A DNA stretch of 64,000 nucleotides from NCBI RefSeq assembly GCF_036370855.1, contig NC_088117.1, positions 186,001 to 250,000 of the forward strand, read 5' to 3'. Positions within the stretch are counted from its first letter, which is position 1. The number at the start of each line of letters is the position of its first letter. Positions 1-8,989 of this stretch are shown one piece after another. The notes under the pieces were generated by a model. It had not been told where the DNA came from and did not search any database. It saw nothing but the letters and a program-made list of their open reading frames with translations. Made by a program: the position numbers and the translations under genes. This DNA is from Dromaius novaehollandiae. Lineage: Eukaryota > Chordata > Aves > Casuariiformes > Dromaiidae.

Positions 1-1240
1 CATCAGGCAGAGGTATTAGAGTTGCTGGATTCAGGGTATTGCATCTTTTTAGGACTACATTATCTGCCATGAGGAGGATCAGTTCGTATCTGTGTGCCCG
101 TTGTGGCCATAATGCCTGGGTCGCATATCGTTTAATAGTATCTCCACTTTGTGCGGCACATGAACTGTGACAGGGTGCCCCAGAATGAGAGGGCGGCTTC
201 TCTCTCCCTATTGCCGCTGTTGCTGCCACCGATTTGGTGCAGGATGGCGCCCCTGCTGCAACCAAATCTAGCTGAGCAGAATATGCTACCGGTCTCTGGT
301 GGGGTCCTACTTTTTGCCTCATTACTCTGCTGGCAATCCCCTTACGTTCATGTACCTATAAATTGAAGGGCTTTGTATATTCTGGGAGCCCGAGAGCAGG
401 CGCGGATGCCAAAGCTCCTTTCATAGTTCTAAAAGCTTGCTCTCTTTCGAGGCCCCACGCAATGGGTTCTGCTGCTTCATTTCTAGTGGCCTCTGTCAGG
501 GGTTTTGCTAATTCTCCCAACCCAGGAACCCATGGTCTGCAACAATCCCCCAGATCCAAGGAATCCTCCTAACTGTTTCTGTGTTACTGCACGGGGGAGT
601 TTTATGATAGCATTTACTCTCTCTGGGTCTCTGGGAGTCGTTGCCCTTCTCTTAGAATGAACCCCAAGTACTCTACCTCTTTTTGACACAGCTGGAGTTT
701 AGACGGAGATGCCCGGTGACCCTTTTTCTGTTAAAGTAGGACACAGATATGCAGAGTCCATTATACAGGTATCCTCATCCTTACTCGCTATCAGTAAACC
801 ATCTACATATTGCCTGAGAGTTGACCCACCCGGTAATTCTACATCTTTTAAATCATTCCTTAACACTTGTGAGGAAAGGGTGGGAGAGCCAGTGAACCCT
901 TGTGGGAGGTGTGTCCACGTCCGCTGTTGCCCTTTCCATGTAAAGGCGAACAAGGGTTGACTACTTTCCTCAAGCGGGATCCTAAAGAAAGCAGCAGTTA
1001 GGTCAATTACAGGGAAACATTTTGCCCAACGTGGCATTTGTAAAAGCACTGTGGAAGGATCAGGCACTACTGGGGGAGGGGTCACCACACGTTGATCGAT
1101 TGCTCGCAAATCTTGGACAAACTGGTATTCTGGATCGCCATCAGAATCCCGCCCGTGCTTTTTAACTGGCACAATCGGAGTGTTGTATGGGGATTCACAG
1201 ACCCTAAGGAGACCCAGTTTTACATCGTGATCCGTTTGCT
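1..1240 (-). pseudogene. Endogenous gammaretrovirus-like pol remnant (RT to RNase H), runs off the window
   Basis: Read on the minus strand, 1172 to 699 encodes the fingers/palm of a reverse transcriptase, with VPVKKHG, FPVIDLTAAFF and LPQGFTGSP. The catalytic box reads YVDGLL where the family has YVDD, so the second catalytic aspartate is lost. RT thumb/connection-like sequence continues in other frames from about 689 to 356 (LGGFLG, then PLTEATRN, typical of gammaretroviral pol), and RNase H-like sequence runs to the left window edge. The frame changes at about 690 and 360-560 show a decayed copy. The class call comes from the RT motif style. It is a dead provirus fragment, probably one element with the protease and gag tail just upstream (higher coordinates). 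Confidence 0.85.
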
Positions 1241-1437
1241 TTCAGATACTCTTCTTGGCTTCTTTGGGGGTAGGGTATCGTTTAACCGTGGCAGGCAATC
1301 CCCCCTTTGCTTTTATCGAGACTCAGCTAGCTGATTTCAACAGTCCACCATCCATTCCTCAAGAGCTCCATAACTTCCCAGGAACTGATTCTAAACCTAT
1401 GGGAATTTGCAGATTAGTTGTCTCTGGCTCTGGTGTC

Positions 1438-1842
1438 TCAGCCACAACACATGAGCCCATTAGTACTAATTTTATCCCTCCCGGCTGTATATTTTATCCC
1501 TCCTGGCTGTAAGCAGATCTGAGTATCCAAGGCTTGCGGGAGATCTCTCCCTAAAAGGCAAGAGGGTGAATCTGTGGAAATCATGAAATGTCCCCACACT
1601 CCTTTACCTCCAACAGTGAGCAATAAGGGCTTAGTTAACGCTCATTTGCCTTTTCCCATCTCTCCTTGTACTATTATTTCATCTGACGATTTGCATCCTT
1701 TAGGCTCAAAACTCAAAAGGGAAAGAGTAGCTCCGGTATCCACTAGATAGGGCACTTCTAGACCTTCTAGACTTGCCACTATCTGCCCCCTGACATCCAA
1801 ATCTATATCCCAGGAATTTACCCCAATTTCCACAGGATTCAC
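1438..1842 (-). pseudogene. Endogenous retroviral protease remnant
   Basis: Minus strand 1842 to 1642 carries the aspartic protease active site LVDTGATLSLLS, and 1623 to 1438 carries the C-terminal protease motif LLGRDLPQAL in another frame, so at least one frameshift separates the halves. It sits between the gag tail (1846-2118) and the RT (below 1240), the normal gag-pro-pol order. Retroviral protease works as a dimer, each monomer giving one DTGA loop. This copy is interrupted and not expected to be functional. Confidence 0.8.
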
Positions 1843-1845
1843 TGT

Positions 1846-2118
1846 TCACGCCTGATGATCAAAGGCTCCCTGCGGCGGCCATCCTTCCGCCGGGTTACCC
1901 TCCTTAGTCACCAATGGCCAATCCTCCTGACATACTTGGATCAACCCTTTTTTCCTTTGATTCTTACTACCATCAGTCTTACTCCAGTTTTGCAAAATTT
2001 CAGCCAAGGGCCACCCCTTCTCTAGGCCAGAATTATTTCCCACATTGAGTTCCTGAAAAGTGCATCCTATGGTGATCAGATATGCCTTTTTTTTCTTTTT
2101 CTTTCCTCTCCCCCCCAC
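1846..2118 (-). pseudogene. Endogenous retrovirus gag 3' end remnant
   Basis: A 90-residue open frame on the minus strand, rich in K/R/G, ends in a stop just before the protease reading frame. Its position, charge, and the end of a gag frame in front of a protease frame fit the tail of a gammaretrovirus-like Gag. No intact CCHC zinc knuckle is visible. The assignment rests mainly on synteny with the protease, and the residues before about 2090 are low-complexity (poly-K from a T-rich run), so the true 5' limit is unknown. Confidence 0.5.
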
Positions 2119-2404
2119 AATACCTGCCTGCAGCTGCTGTGATCACACTTTCTCTCTCTCTCTCGGAACCGCACTCACACCACCCGAGGCTTTGACTGCT
2201 AGGACTGCAGTCCCGTCGCAGTGGGCAGCTTTAGCAGCCGACGGGTGCCCCCTTCGCTTCCCAGGTTATACGCACTCACACACTCACAGGACTGTTCACA
2301 CTCACACCAGTCACAGCGACTCCAGATTTCTGTCTCTACAGTCTGGCGGTGCGCCTTACGCTGACCCGGCTGCGCACTCCCCGTTCCGGCCGGATCGAGA
2401 CGGG

Positions 2405-2466
2405 ACTCGAATCCACTCAAGGAAGCGGCAGTTAGGTCAATTACAGGGAAACATTTGGCCAATGTG
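2405..2466 (-). repeat. Displaced duplicate of the RT segment
   Basis: About 45 bases at roughly 2422-2466 repeat the RT stretch at about 997-1041 (minus-strand AKCFPVIDLTAA), with a few mismatches. The sequence next to it (2130-2400) is not retroviral pol. This is a rearranged pol scrap that lies against LTR-like sequence on its right. Confidence 0.7.
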
Positions 2467-2489
2467 GTTCATCACGTTATCTGCGTTAT

Positions 2490-2600
2490 CGGCCTAAGAT
2501 TTCAGCAAATTCAGCTACTCATGCTAAGCAAGGTTTATGTAAGTTGTGTTAAGTGGTTTACTCTAGACACCTTTGGTTCAATATTCTTTAACTACAGCAC
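2490..2600 (-). mobile_element. LTR fragment of the gammaretrovirus-like family
   Basis: The reverse complement matches the LTR start at 12580-12670: TTAAAGAATATTGA, then CTAGAG, then a stretch around TAAACCTTGCTTAGCATGAG. This gives the minus-strand provirus and the plus-strand provirus at 10.7-13.1 kb the same family identity. Confidence 0.7.
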
Positions 2601-3033
2601 AAAGAGGAGTGTTTCGCCTGCACCAGCGTTTGCCAAAGAGCAGAAATTCCTTAACATTGGTGACCAGGAAGCGTTTGCATTCCTTCTTCAGGTTACTGAT
2701 AGGAAAAGAGCAAGCTTGACTTTACTGCCTGCCATTACTCCTTTAAAGCATTACAATCCCGGGTGTTCATACGGTTTGGGAATGGGCATCAACATAAAGA
2801 GGGGAGGCTGGCAAGACACACAAGCCATGCTCACAAAGCCCAGCCTCCGGGGCCAGGATACATGTGAGGGCGTCAGCACCTCCTCCTTGCTGAGAGAGAG
2901 AGCACCCAAAGCCACCAGGAGTGTTGTCCAAAACGCGGATTCGTTGCCCGGTGTGCAATAAGCCAATAATTACACGCTCAGCAGAGACATTGGCTTATTT
3001 AGCTCAGAGCTGCGCAAGCCTGGGTGCTCGGTG

Positions 3034-3128
3034 GTTTCCCACAAATCAAGCACCCGCCTCCAGCTTTTCAAGTAGCATCAAGACAAACACATTGCCAGGT
3101 TTGCAACTTTCCCTTTTGCACTGGTTGG
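3034..3128. repeat. Direct repeat A, copy 1
   Basis: Starts GTTTCCCACAAATCAAGCAC, includes a CTTTTCAAGTAGCAT core, and ends near a GTTTGCAACTTTCCC motif. It recurs about 761 bp downstream at 3795-3888. Probably LTR- or leader-derived, given the LTR scraps on both sides. Confidence 0.75.
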
Positions 3129-3477
3129 TCAGGGATTTCTTCATTGCCCGGGTCCCGCCCCTGTCTCTCAAGGTCCTGAGGAGGAGATGGTCATTCCAGC
3201 AATTGACACTGCCCCAGCAGGGACAGCAGGTGTTATCTCCCAAGGTCCTGACGAGGAGGAGATAGTCCAGACCTCCTAATGAACACTGCTCCCGCAGTGA
3301 GAGGAGGCTTTGTCTCCCAGGCTCCTGGCGCCCAAGCAGGCCTTATTTCAAAGCCTTGACATCCTCCCTTTCGGAGTGTGAAGCGCAGGAATGCAACCTG
3401 CTTGTAACTCCCTCATTTTTCCAGCCTCCACCAGCTCCGGGGCCCTTTCTCACTGGACTAGGAGTGCGGCCTAAGGC

Positions 3478-3572
3478 TCCAGCAAATTCAGCTAGTCATG
3501 CTAAGCAAGTTTTATACAAGTTGTGCGAAGCGGCTACCTCTAGACAGCTTGAGTTCAATAACTGACAGTCCA
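3478..3572 (-). mobile_element. Second LTR fragment, gammaretrovirus-like family
   Basis: The reverse complement carries CTGTCTAGAGGTA, a TTGCTTAGCATGA core and a GCTGAATTTGCTG segment, matching 12605-12670 and the copy at 2490-2600. More than one LTR event or a nested duplication is needed to explain two copies here. Confidence 0.7.
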
Positions 3573-3576
3573 GGTC

Positions 3577-3690
3577 CCAAGGTCTTCAGTTAGGGATACG
3601 TGCACCGCCAGTTCTTTTGCCAAATTGGCAATACGTACCTAGAAATAAAACATTTTGATTTAATGTTTCTTTTAGGGCTTTAGCAGTTCT
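3577..3690. repeat. Direct repeat B, copy 1
   Basis: TTCAGTTAGGGATA, then TTCTTTTGCCAA, then AGGGCTTTAGCA. It recurs at 4018-4125 with substitutions. The two copies flank direct repeat A copy 2, so the area is an interleaved duplication. Confidence 0.75.
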
Positions 3691-3794
3691 AGGATGCCCT
3701 TGATTAAAGAATGCTTCTTTTCAGAAAATAGAAGTTATCCTAAACTACCTAGTTTGAACATTCTTTCTGAGCTTCCCAGGGCTGTCTTGTAACA

Positions 3795-3888
3795 GTTTCC
3801 CACAAATCAAGCACACCCCCCGCCTTTTCAAGTAGCATTTTTACAAACACATTGCAAGGTTTGCAACTTTCCCTTTTACACTGATTGG
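3795..3888. repeat. Direct repeat A, copy 2
   Basis: Partner of 3034-3128: same start and core, some divergence, similar length. Confidence 0.75.
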
Positions 3889-4017
3889 AGAGTAATGTAC
3901 AGACAATTATACTACTGCTTACACACCAATTTACTACTACACATGCTCGGGGAAGGGTCTTCACCCGGGCGTGGGGCTTTTGGACCTGTGGGAGTGATTT
4001 TTTGTGTTTTATGGAGG

Positions 4018-4125
4018 ACAGTTCAGTTAGGGATAGATGCACCTCCAATTCTTTTGCCAAACTGGCAACACGTACGGAGAAATACAGCATTTTGATGTAG
4101 TGTTTCTTTAGGGCTTTAGCAGGCA
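4018..4125. repeat. Direct repeat B, copy 2
   Basis: Partner of 3577-3690. It ends immediately before the CpG island of the next gene, so retroviral debris reaches to within about 700 bp of that gene's start codon. Confidence 0.75.
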
Positions 4126-4129
4126 GAGT

Positions 4130-5300
4130 CCCAGCGGGGCGGGGGAGGAGAGCTGGGGCACAGGCTTGGCCCTGGAGCCCCCCCGCCTGTCAGCAGCTGC
4201 CCCCGGGCCAGCTCCAGAAGCGCAGAGCTGGCGCCGGCGCTGGGGCAGAGCGGCGGCAGCGGGGCGCGAAGGAGAGCAGCGAGCGAGGCCGGAGCAGGCG
4301 CTGGCGCGGAGCTGCCGAGCAGCGAGGCGAGCGCAGGGGCGCGAGCGTGTGGGCAGAGAGCCGGGCTGCCCCCGAGGGGCTCCTCGAGGGCGGCAGCAGC
4401 ACCCCCGGCCGCCAGCATGCCCGGGCTGCCCGCACAGGGCGGCGCCGGCGCCGGCGCGCGGAGGGAGCGCGGGCCGCGGCGGGGGTGCGCGGCCCCCTGC
4501 GCCTCCCGCGCGGAGGGCGCCCCTGAGCTCACAGAGGGGCCCCGCGCTGCGCCGCGCCGCGCCCTGAGCTCACAGAGGGGCCCCGCGCTGCGCTGCGCTG
4601 CGTCGTGCTGCGCGGTGTTGCGCTGCGCTGCGCTGCGCTGCGCTGCGGTGCAGTGCGGGGCTCTGCGCTGCGTCGTGCTGCGGGGCGGTGCAGGGCGGGG
4701 TGCTGCAGGGCGGGGTTTTGCGCGGGGCTGTGCCGCGCCGCGCCCCGCAGACGCCGCTCCGCGCGCGCGTTGCTCGAGGGCGCCGGCGGGGGGCGGCTGC
4801 TGGCGCCGGGCAGCATGGTGCGAGCGCGGGGGGCGTCCGGCGCCGGGCGGCGCCTGCTGCTGCTGCTCGGGCTCCTGGCGGCGCTGCGTGCCCGGGACAG
4901 CCGGGCTGCTCCGCGGGCAGCGCCGGGCCCAGGTAGGGCGGGCGGGCGGGCGGCGCCGGAGGCGGAGGCGGAGGCGGAGGCGGCGCGGCAGGCTGGGGGC
5001 GGCGGGGCCGGCTGGCGAGCGGCCGGGGCGGCGGGAGGCGGCGTCGGGGGCCGGGAGCGGCTGGGCGAGGCTCGTGGGGCCGCGGGGAGGGGGGTGCGCT
5101 GGGGGGCGGCGGGGGCCGGGGGCGAGAGCTGTGCCTGGAGCGGCGCCTGGCGCTGGCTGACGGGAGCTGTTGTCCCCGCGGGCGGTTGCAGCGGTGCCCG
5201 GCGGCGATGGCGATCCAGCTGCGTGGCCGGACGCCGGCGCCGAGCCTCGCGGACAGGCTGGAGGTGAGTCCTCGGGGGACCTGAGCTTCCCTGGCAAGAG
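4130..5300 (+). promoter_or_regulatory. CpG island promoter of the unknown membrane-protein gene
   Basis: Extremely GC-rich and CpG-dense block, in contrast to the AT-neutral flanks, covering exon 1 and exon 2 of the gene. No TATA box was seen. It contains a 41-bp-spaced direct repeat around CCCTGAGCTCACAG (4522 and 4562) and a GCTGC/GCGCT pentamer-like array at about 4580-4700. Long open frames on both strands here reflect composition, not coding. Confidence 0.75.
4522..4700. repeat. Tandem GC-rich repeats in CpG island
   Basis: Two copies of a unit starting CCCTGAGCTCACAGAGG, 41 bp apart, run into a GCTGC-type simple repeat (about 4580-4640), then a degenerate stretch with TCGTGCTGCG twice. 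Likely unstable and hard to sequence. Confidence 0.8.
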
Positions 5301-8300
5301 CAGAAGCGTGCCTTTCCTGGCGCCGCTTTGGCCTGGCGCTGGCCGGGGAGCTCTCGTGCCCCCGCAGTGCGAATGCTGCTTCGTGTCCTCCGGCGCTGAG
5401 GGTTGCCCCTTTGCAGAGCGCTGGCTTCCTTGGTGGAGCTTAGAGAGCTCCGCGGAAGAAGGGGCCGAGGGGCCGCGTGTTTGTTTGTCTTGGGGGTGCT
5501 TGGGGGCTGCCTGTGGCAATACATGATGAGAACTGCTCCCATCGGTGGTTGCTTACAGATGTGGCTGAAGCTGAGGATTATCCAGCTTCTCAGCTGCATC
5601 CCGTTGCCGAGCCTCCAGGTCTTCCCAGGGGTACGTAGTCAGTTTTTACTTCCCTGAAAGAACAAGAACTTTCCTTGTGCTATTTTGCTCCCATGAAATT
5701 GTGCTTCATACTTCCTCTGGGGTCCAAGGGCTTTACAGCCGCAGGGGAGTCCCAGGGGTAAGTTGTGAGCATTTCTTTCCTTTGAGAGCTGCCAGGCAAA
5801 AGGTCCTCTCTGCCCATCCACAGCTTTGGGACTATTGACCTACATATATGTCCCATGTGATGACGTGACCCCCCTTCCATTCATTACAACTGCTTTGTGA
5901 AGAAGTTGGTAGCAGCTTCTAAGGAAAACTTGCCACCTCTGTGTTGGGTTTCTGCTCTGCCTGTAGGCTTTGGTGATCCAGCATTTTGGCTGTTTCCTCT
6001 TCCTGACCCTCGGGACGATCCCCAGGGTAAGTACTGAATATGTATTTGCTTTGTAGAAGAAGCTTTTACGTTTCCAGCTTTTCCTGGTGGTGAGTGTAAC
6101 TGAATAAGTCGTTGGCTGGTGCTCAGAGGCACAGAAGAGCAGAGTGGGACTCGGGAGGCCTTGAGAGATGTGTCCCGGGGTGCTTTGCCTTGCAGGGTCT
6201 TTGTGCTGCTTCCAAAGCCTGCTGCAAAGCCAGCGGGCTTGCTGGGGTTGAGTTTACAGCTTGTGTGAACTCCGGGGTGTGCTTTCCCGCAGCAGCTCTG
6301 TGCCTGCTTAGATTTATGGCCATACGATGCCACTGCAGACACCCGCTAAGCGTTTGCAAGGTGCACATGAGCAGAAGTATGGTGTAATTATATGTTCCCC
6401 GTCATTCACCACCCTTCAAATCCGAAGTTGTCTATGGAAATACATGATGAGAACTGCTCCCATCTGTGTTTGGTTACAGATGTGGCTGTAGTTGAGGGTT
6501 CTCCAGTTTCTCAGCTGCATCCCGTTCTTGAGCCTGCAGGTCTTCCCAGGGGTATGTAATCAATTTTTATGTCCCTGGAAGAATAAGAACTTCCTATGTA
6601 CTATTTTGTTCCTGTGAACTTGTACTTCCTACTTCCTCTGCAGGTGGTTCAAGCACTTCTGTGGAAGTATGTTGCAGCACATAATGAAAACTTGTCTTGT
6701 CTGTGTTTGCTTACAGGCCTTCCTGCAGGCAGGGGCCTTCCAGCTTCTCAGCTGGATCCCACTTCTGAGCCTCAGGAGCATGCCAGGAGTAAGTGGTGGA
6801 GATGTATTCCCTTCCTGGGAGGAGCCTGTGGTTTCAGAGTTGTGTTTGTGGGCCGTGTAGCTTCAGTCCTTGGCCGAGGCTCATGCCTGCAAAAGAGCAG
6901 AGCGGGCTTTGGGAGGGCTTCAGAGATCTGCGGTGGGTGCTTTGCCTGGCTGCTCCAGCCTTGTGCTTTTCCAGTGCCTACAGCAAAGCCAGCAGGCTTG
7001 TTGGGGTTGAGCTTAGAGCTCAGGTGAACTCCAGGGCATCCTTTCCCAGCATGCTTGGATTTGTAGCCACGTGGTGCCTGTGCAGGCACCCGATAAGTGT
7101 TTGCCAAAGACTCAGGAGCGGAAGGGCAAGACGAGTGCCTTGCTGTAATGAGACATTCCATGCTCATTCGCTACCATTCAAATCTGAAGCAGCATATGGA
7201 AATAGGTAACGAGAGCTCTGCTCGTCTCTTTGGTTGCAGATGTGGCCGCAGGAGATGGCTATGCAGCCTCTCGTCTGGATGGCCAGGCAGTGTCTGTGGG
7301 GAGTCGTACAGGTGAGTCGTGACTCTTTGCCTACTCTTTTGGGTTATTTGAAAGAAGCAGCATTTACTTGTGCGGATGTTGTTCATGTGCAATTTAACTT
7401 AATACTTTCTGTTTAGGTCCTCGGCAGAGGAAGTACAAGGCCCAGAGAGGAAAGTCCTCTGACAAATATGCTAAACTCCTTCAGGACATCTTGAAGAAGT
7501 TGCAGAGAGCAGCTGGTGGGTAGATTTCACTCTGTGTTAAGGGAGATCATTGTAAACGTGAGGTTTTAGAAACAGCTATGGATAAGCTGTGGCTTACGCA
7601 GGAGAAAGGGATGGATCAGAGCCTCGCCGCAGTGACGCACCACGTCACACCTTGCAGGCATTGGCAAGCCGCAGAGCTTGTTGAGGGTCTCTTCTACAAG
7701 CGTGTTCTTCGCCGCGTTTGTTAATGTTAAGGTGCTAGAGTGTGGGAAGTGTCCTAAAGCAAGGCGGGAGCGGCTTTCTGAAGATGACCTTTGTCTCTGG
7801 TGTGTGGAGATGCTTGCAATTAGTCTCTGGGGAATCCCAGAGGTGAGGCGTGACTATTGGTTTACTGTGAGAGGCGCCGTGTGCCTAGCCAAAGGTCAGG
7901 CAGGCCCCTCGGCTGCTGTGCGAATCTAGACCTACCCAGGGCATGGCAACATCCCTTTCAGTGCACTGGAGTTCCTTTACAAACACGTGTATTGCCCCAG
8001 GTATTCTACCCTTTTCTCCTCCGTGTGTAATTACAGATGTCCCTCAAGTCACTGAAGCTTCTGCAGCTTCTCAGGGGCTGGAGCCTCTGCTCGAGCCTCA
8101 GGGAGATCTCAGGGGTAAGTAGTCTGTCTTCCTTTCCTTTTGATTCTTCTATTAGTATTTTCTCTTTTTTCCTCTTTTATTGCCCTCCTGGGGAATCCAA
8201 GGCGCCCAGCACACATGCCCTCCCTGAAGCCCAGGGGCACAGGTAGGGGCAGCGCTGGTTCAGGCTTTCACTGGCCGGTGGGCTCTTGCCCCTGAGAAGT

Positions 8301-8968
8301 GTCAGTGAGCTTTCTTGTCCGCCGGTGCCAAGAGACCAGAATCAGCCATAGTAACACCACGGCATGTAAAATTGCCTGGGAGTCCCAAACACGCAGTGAG
8401 ATTATCAGTCCTGCAGAAGCCAGGGATGTATGGGATTGTCTCCTTTCCTCCAGGCCTTGCTGGTGACAAGAATGCCGAGGCTGCAGCTCATAAAGGCCAA
8501 CAAAAGCAGCGTTTGGTCCTGAGCGCTGCAGTCTTGGGTTCCGCACTGTTTGCTGTCGTGCTGATGTGTATCGTCACTTTCCGGCTGAGGAAGAGAAAAC
8601 GGTGAGTTGTTCTTTAGTCCATGGCTGCTCTTAGCGTGTATAGTGATAGTGTGGTGGAGTGCCTGGTGAGCTGTTGAAAGTGCTCTGTTGAGACGTCTGC
8701 TGTTAGCTTTCTTAAGCAGACTCTTCCTTCCTGGCAGCGAGGGCTCTTTCCTGAAAGCCATTCTCGTTGTTGCAGAGAAGCGGTACCAGCTAACCCTGCC
8801 GCTGCCTCCGGCAGACAGGAGCCCAGTATGGAGGAAGGCAGAGCAAAACCAGGGAGCGAAAGAGAAAAGGAAGAGCTTACCACAGAAAATGAAAATGCCA
8901 GCAGCAGCTCCACTCGGCTTCCTATTCTAAGCAGAATAAAAAACCTGCGCCTATTCCAAAGAGAATAA
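4815..8968 (+). CDS. Unrecognised single-pass membrane protein with exon-duplicated repeats (11 exons)
   Basis: Exons 4815-4932, 5192-5263, 5559-5630, 5967-6026, 6480-6551, 6717-6788, 7240-7311, 7417-7515, 8037-8114, 8454-8601, 8776-8968 all have AG/GT borders and join in phase into 352 codons including the stop. The ATG has A at -3 and G at +4; an in-frame ATG at 4605 lies in simple repeat and is less likely. Order: signal peptide with an LLLLLGLLAAL core (residues ~13-25); cysteine-free stalk rich in P, E, A and S made of ~24-residue units with PASQL and EP-x-GLPRG; a basic/amphipathic exon with KLLQDILKKLQ (~residues 180-212); a helix from LVLSAAVLG to MCIVTF followed by RLRKRKR (stop-transfer); and a charged cytoplasmic tail. 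Topology predicts type I, N-terminus outside. I recognise no family. Function unknown; shadowing by chance is unlikely given 10 in-phase junctions. Confidence 0.8.
5192..7311 (+). repeat. Tandemly duplicated phase-1 exons encoding 24-residue units
   Basis: Exons at 5192, 5559, 6480, 6717 and 7240 are each exactly 72 bp; the one at 5967 is 60 bp and the one at 8037 is 78 bp. All start and end in phase 1, so any can be gained or skipped without a frameshift. The exons at 5559 and 6480 share most of DVA-x-x-E-x-x-P-x-SQLHPV and also their flanking introns (TACATGATGAGAACTGCTCC before both, about 920 bp apart). Intron blocks at ~6120-6360 and ~6880-7110 are also copies, about 760 bp apart. Confidence 0.8.
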
Positions 8969-8978
8969 AAACCCTCTT
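8921..8978 (+). repeat. 29-bp tandem duplication at the 3' end of the coding region
   Basis: CCTATTCTAAGCAGAATAAA at 8921 is repeated as CCTATTCCAAAGAGAATAAA at 8950. Each copy holds AATAAA. Because 29 is not a multiple of 3, the first copy reads ATA AAA while the second supplies GAA TAA, the stop. Confidence 0.85.
8964..8969 (+). terminator. Polyadenylation signal AATAAA overlapping the stop codon
   Basis: AATAAA at 8964-8969 contains the TAA stop (8966-8968). A GT-rich stretch follows at about 8999-9030, as expected downstream of a cleavage site. The 3' UTR would be only about 10-30 bases. A second AATAAA lies upstream at 8935-8940, inside the coding sequence. Confidence 0.7.
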
Positions 8979-8989
8979 GGGCTAAAATG

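Noticed and set aside
4116..5599. Very long open frames (467 and 356 codons) on the minus strand
   Set aside because: They lie in the CpG island, are P/A/R/S-rich in the way GC-rich DNA gives by chance, and overlap plus-strand exons with good splice signals.
7417..7515. Peptide-hormone-like helix (KLLQDILKKLQ) resembling growth-hormone-releasing-hormone family peptides
   Set aside because: Short amphipathic similarity only. No amidation/processing site follows, and the exon lies in frame inside a membrane protein.
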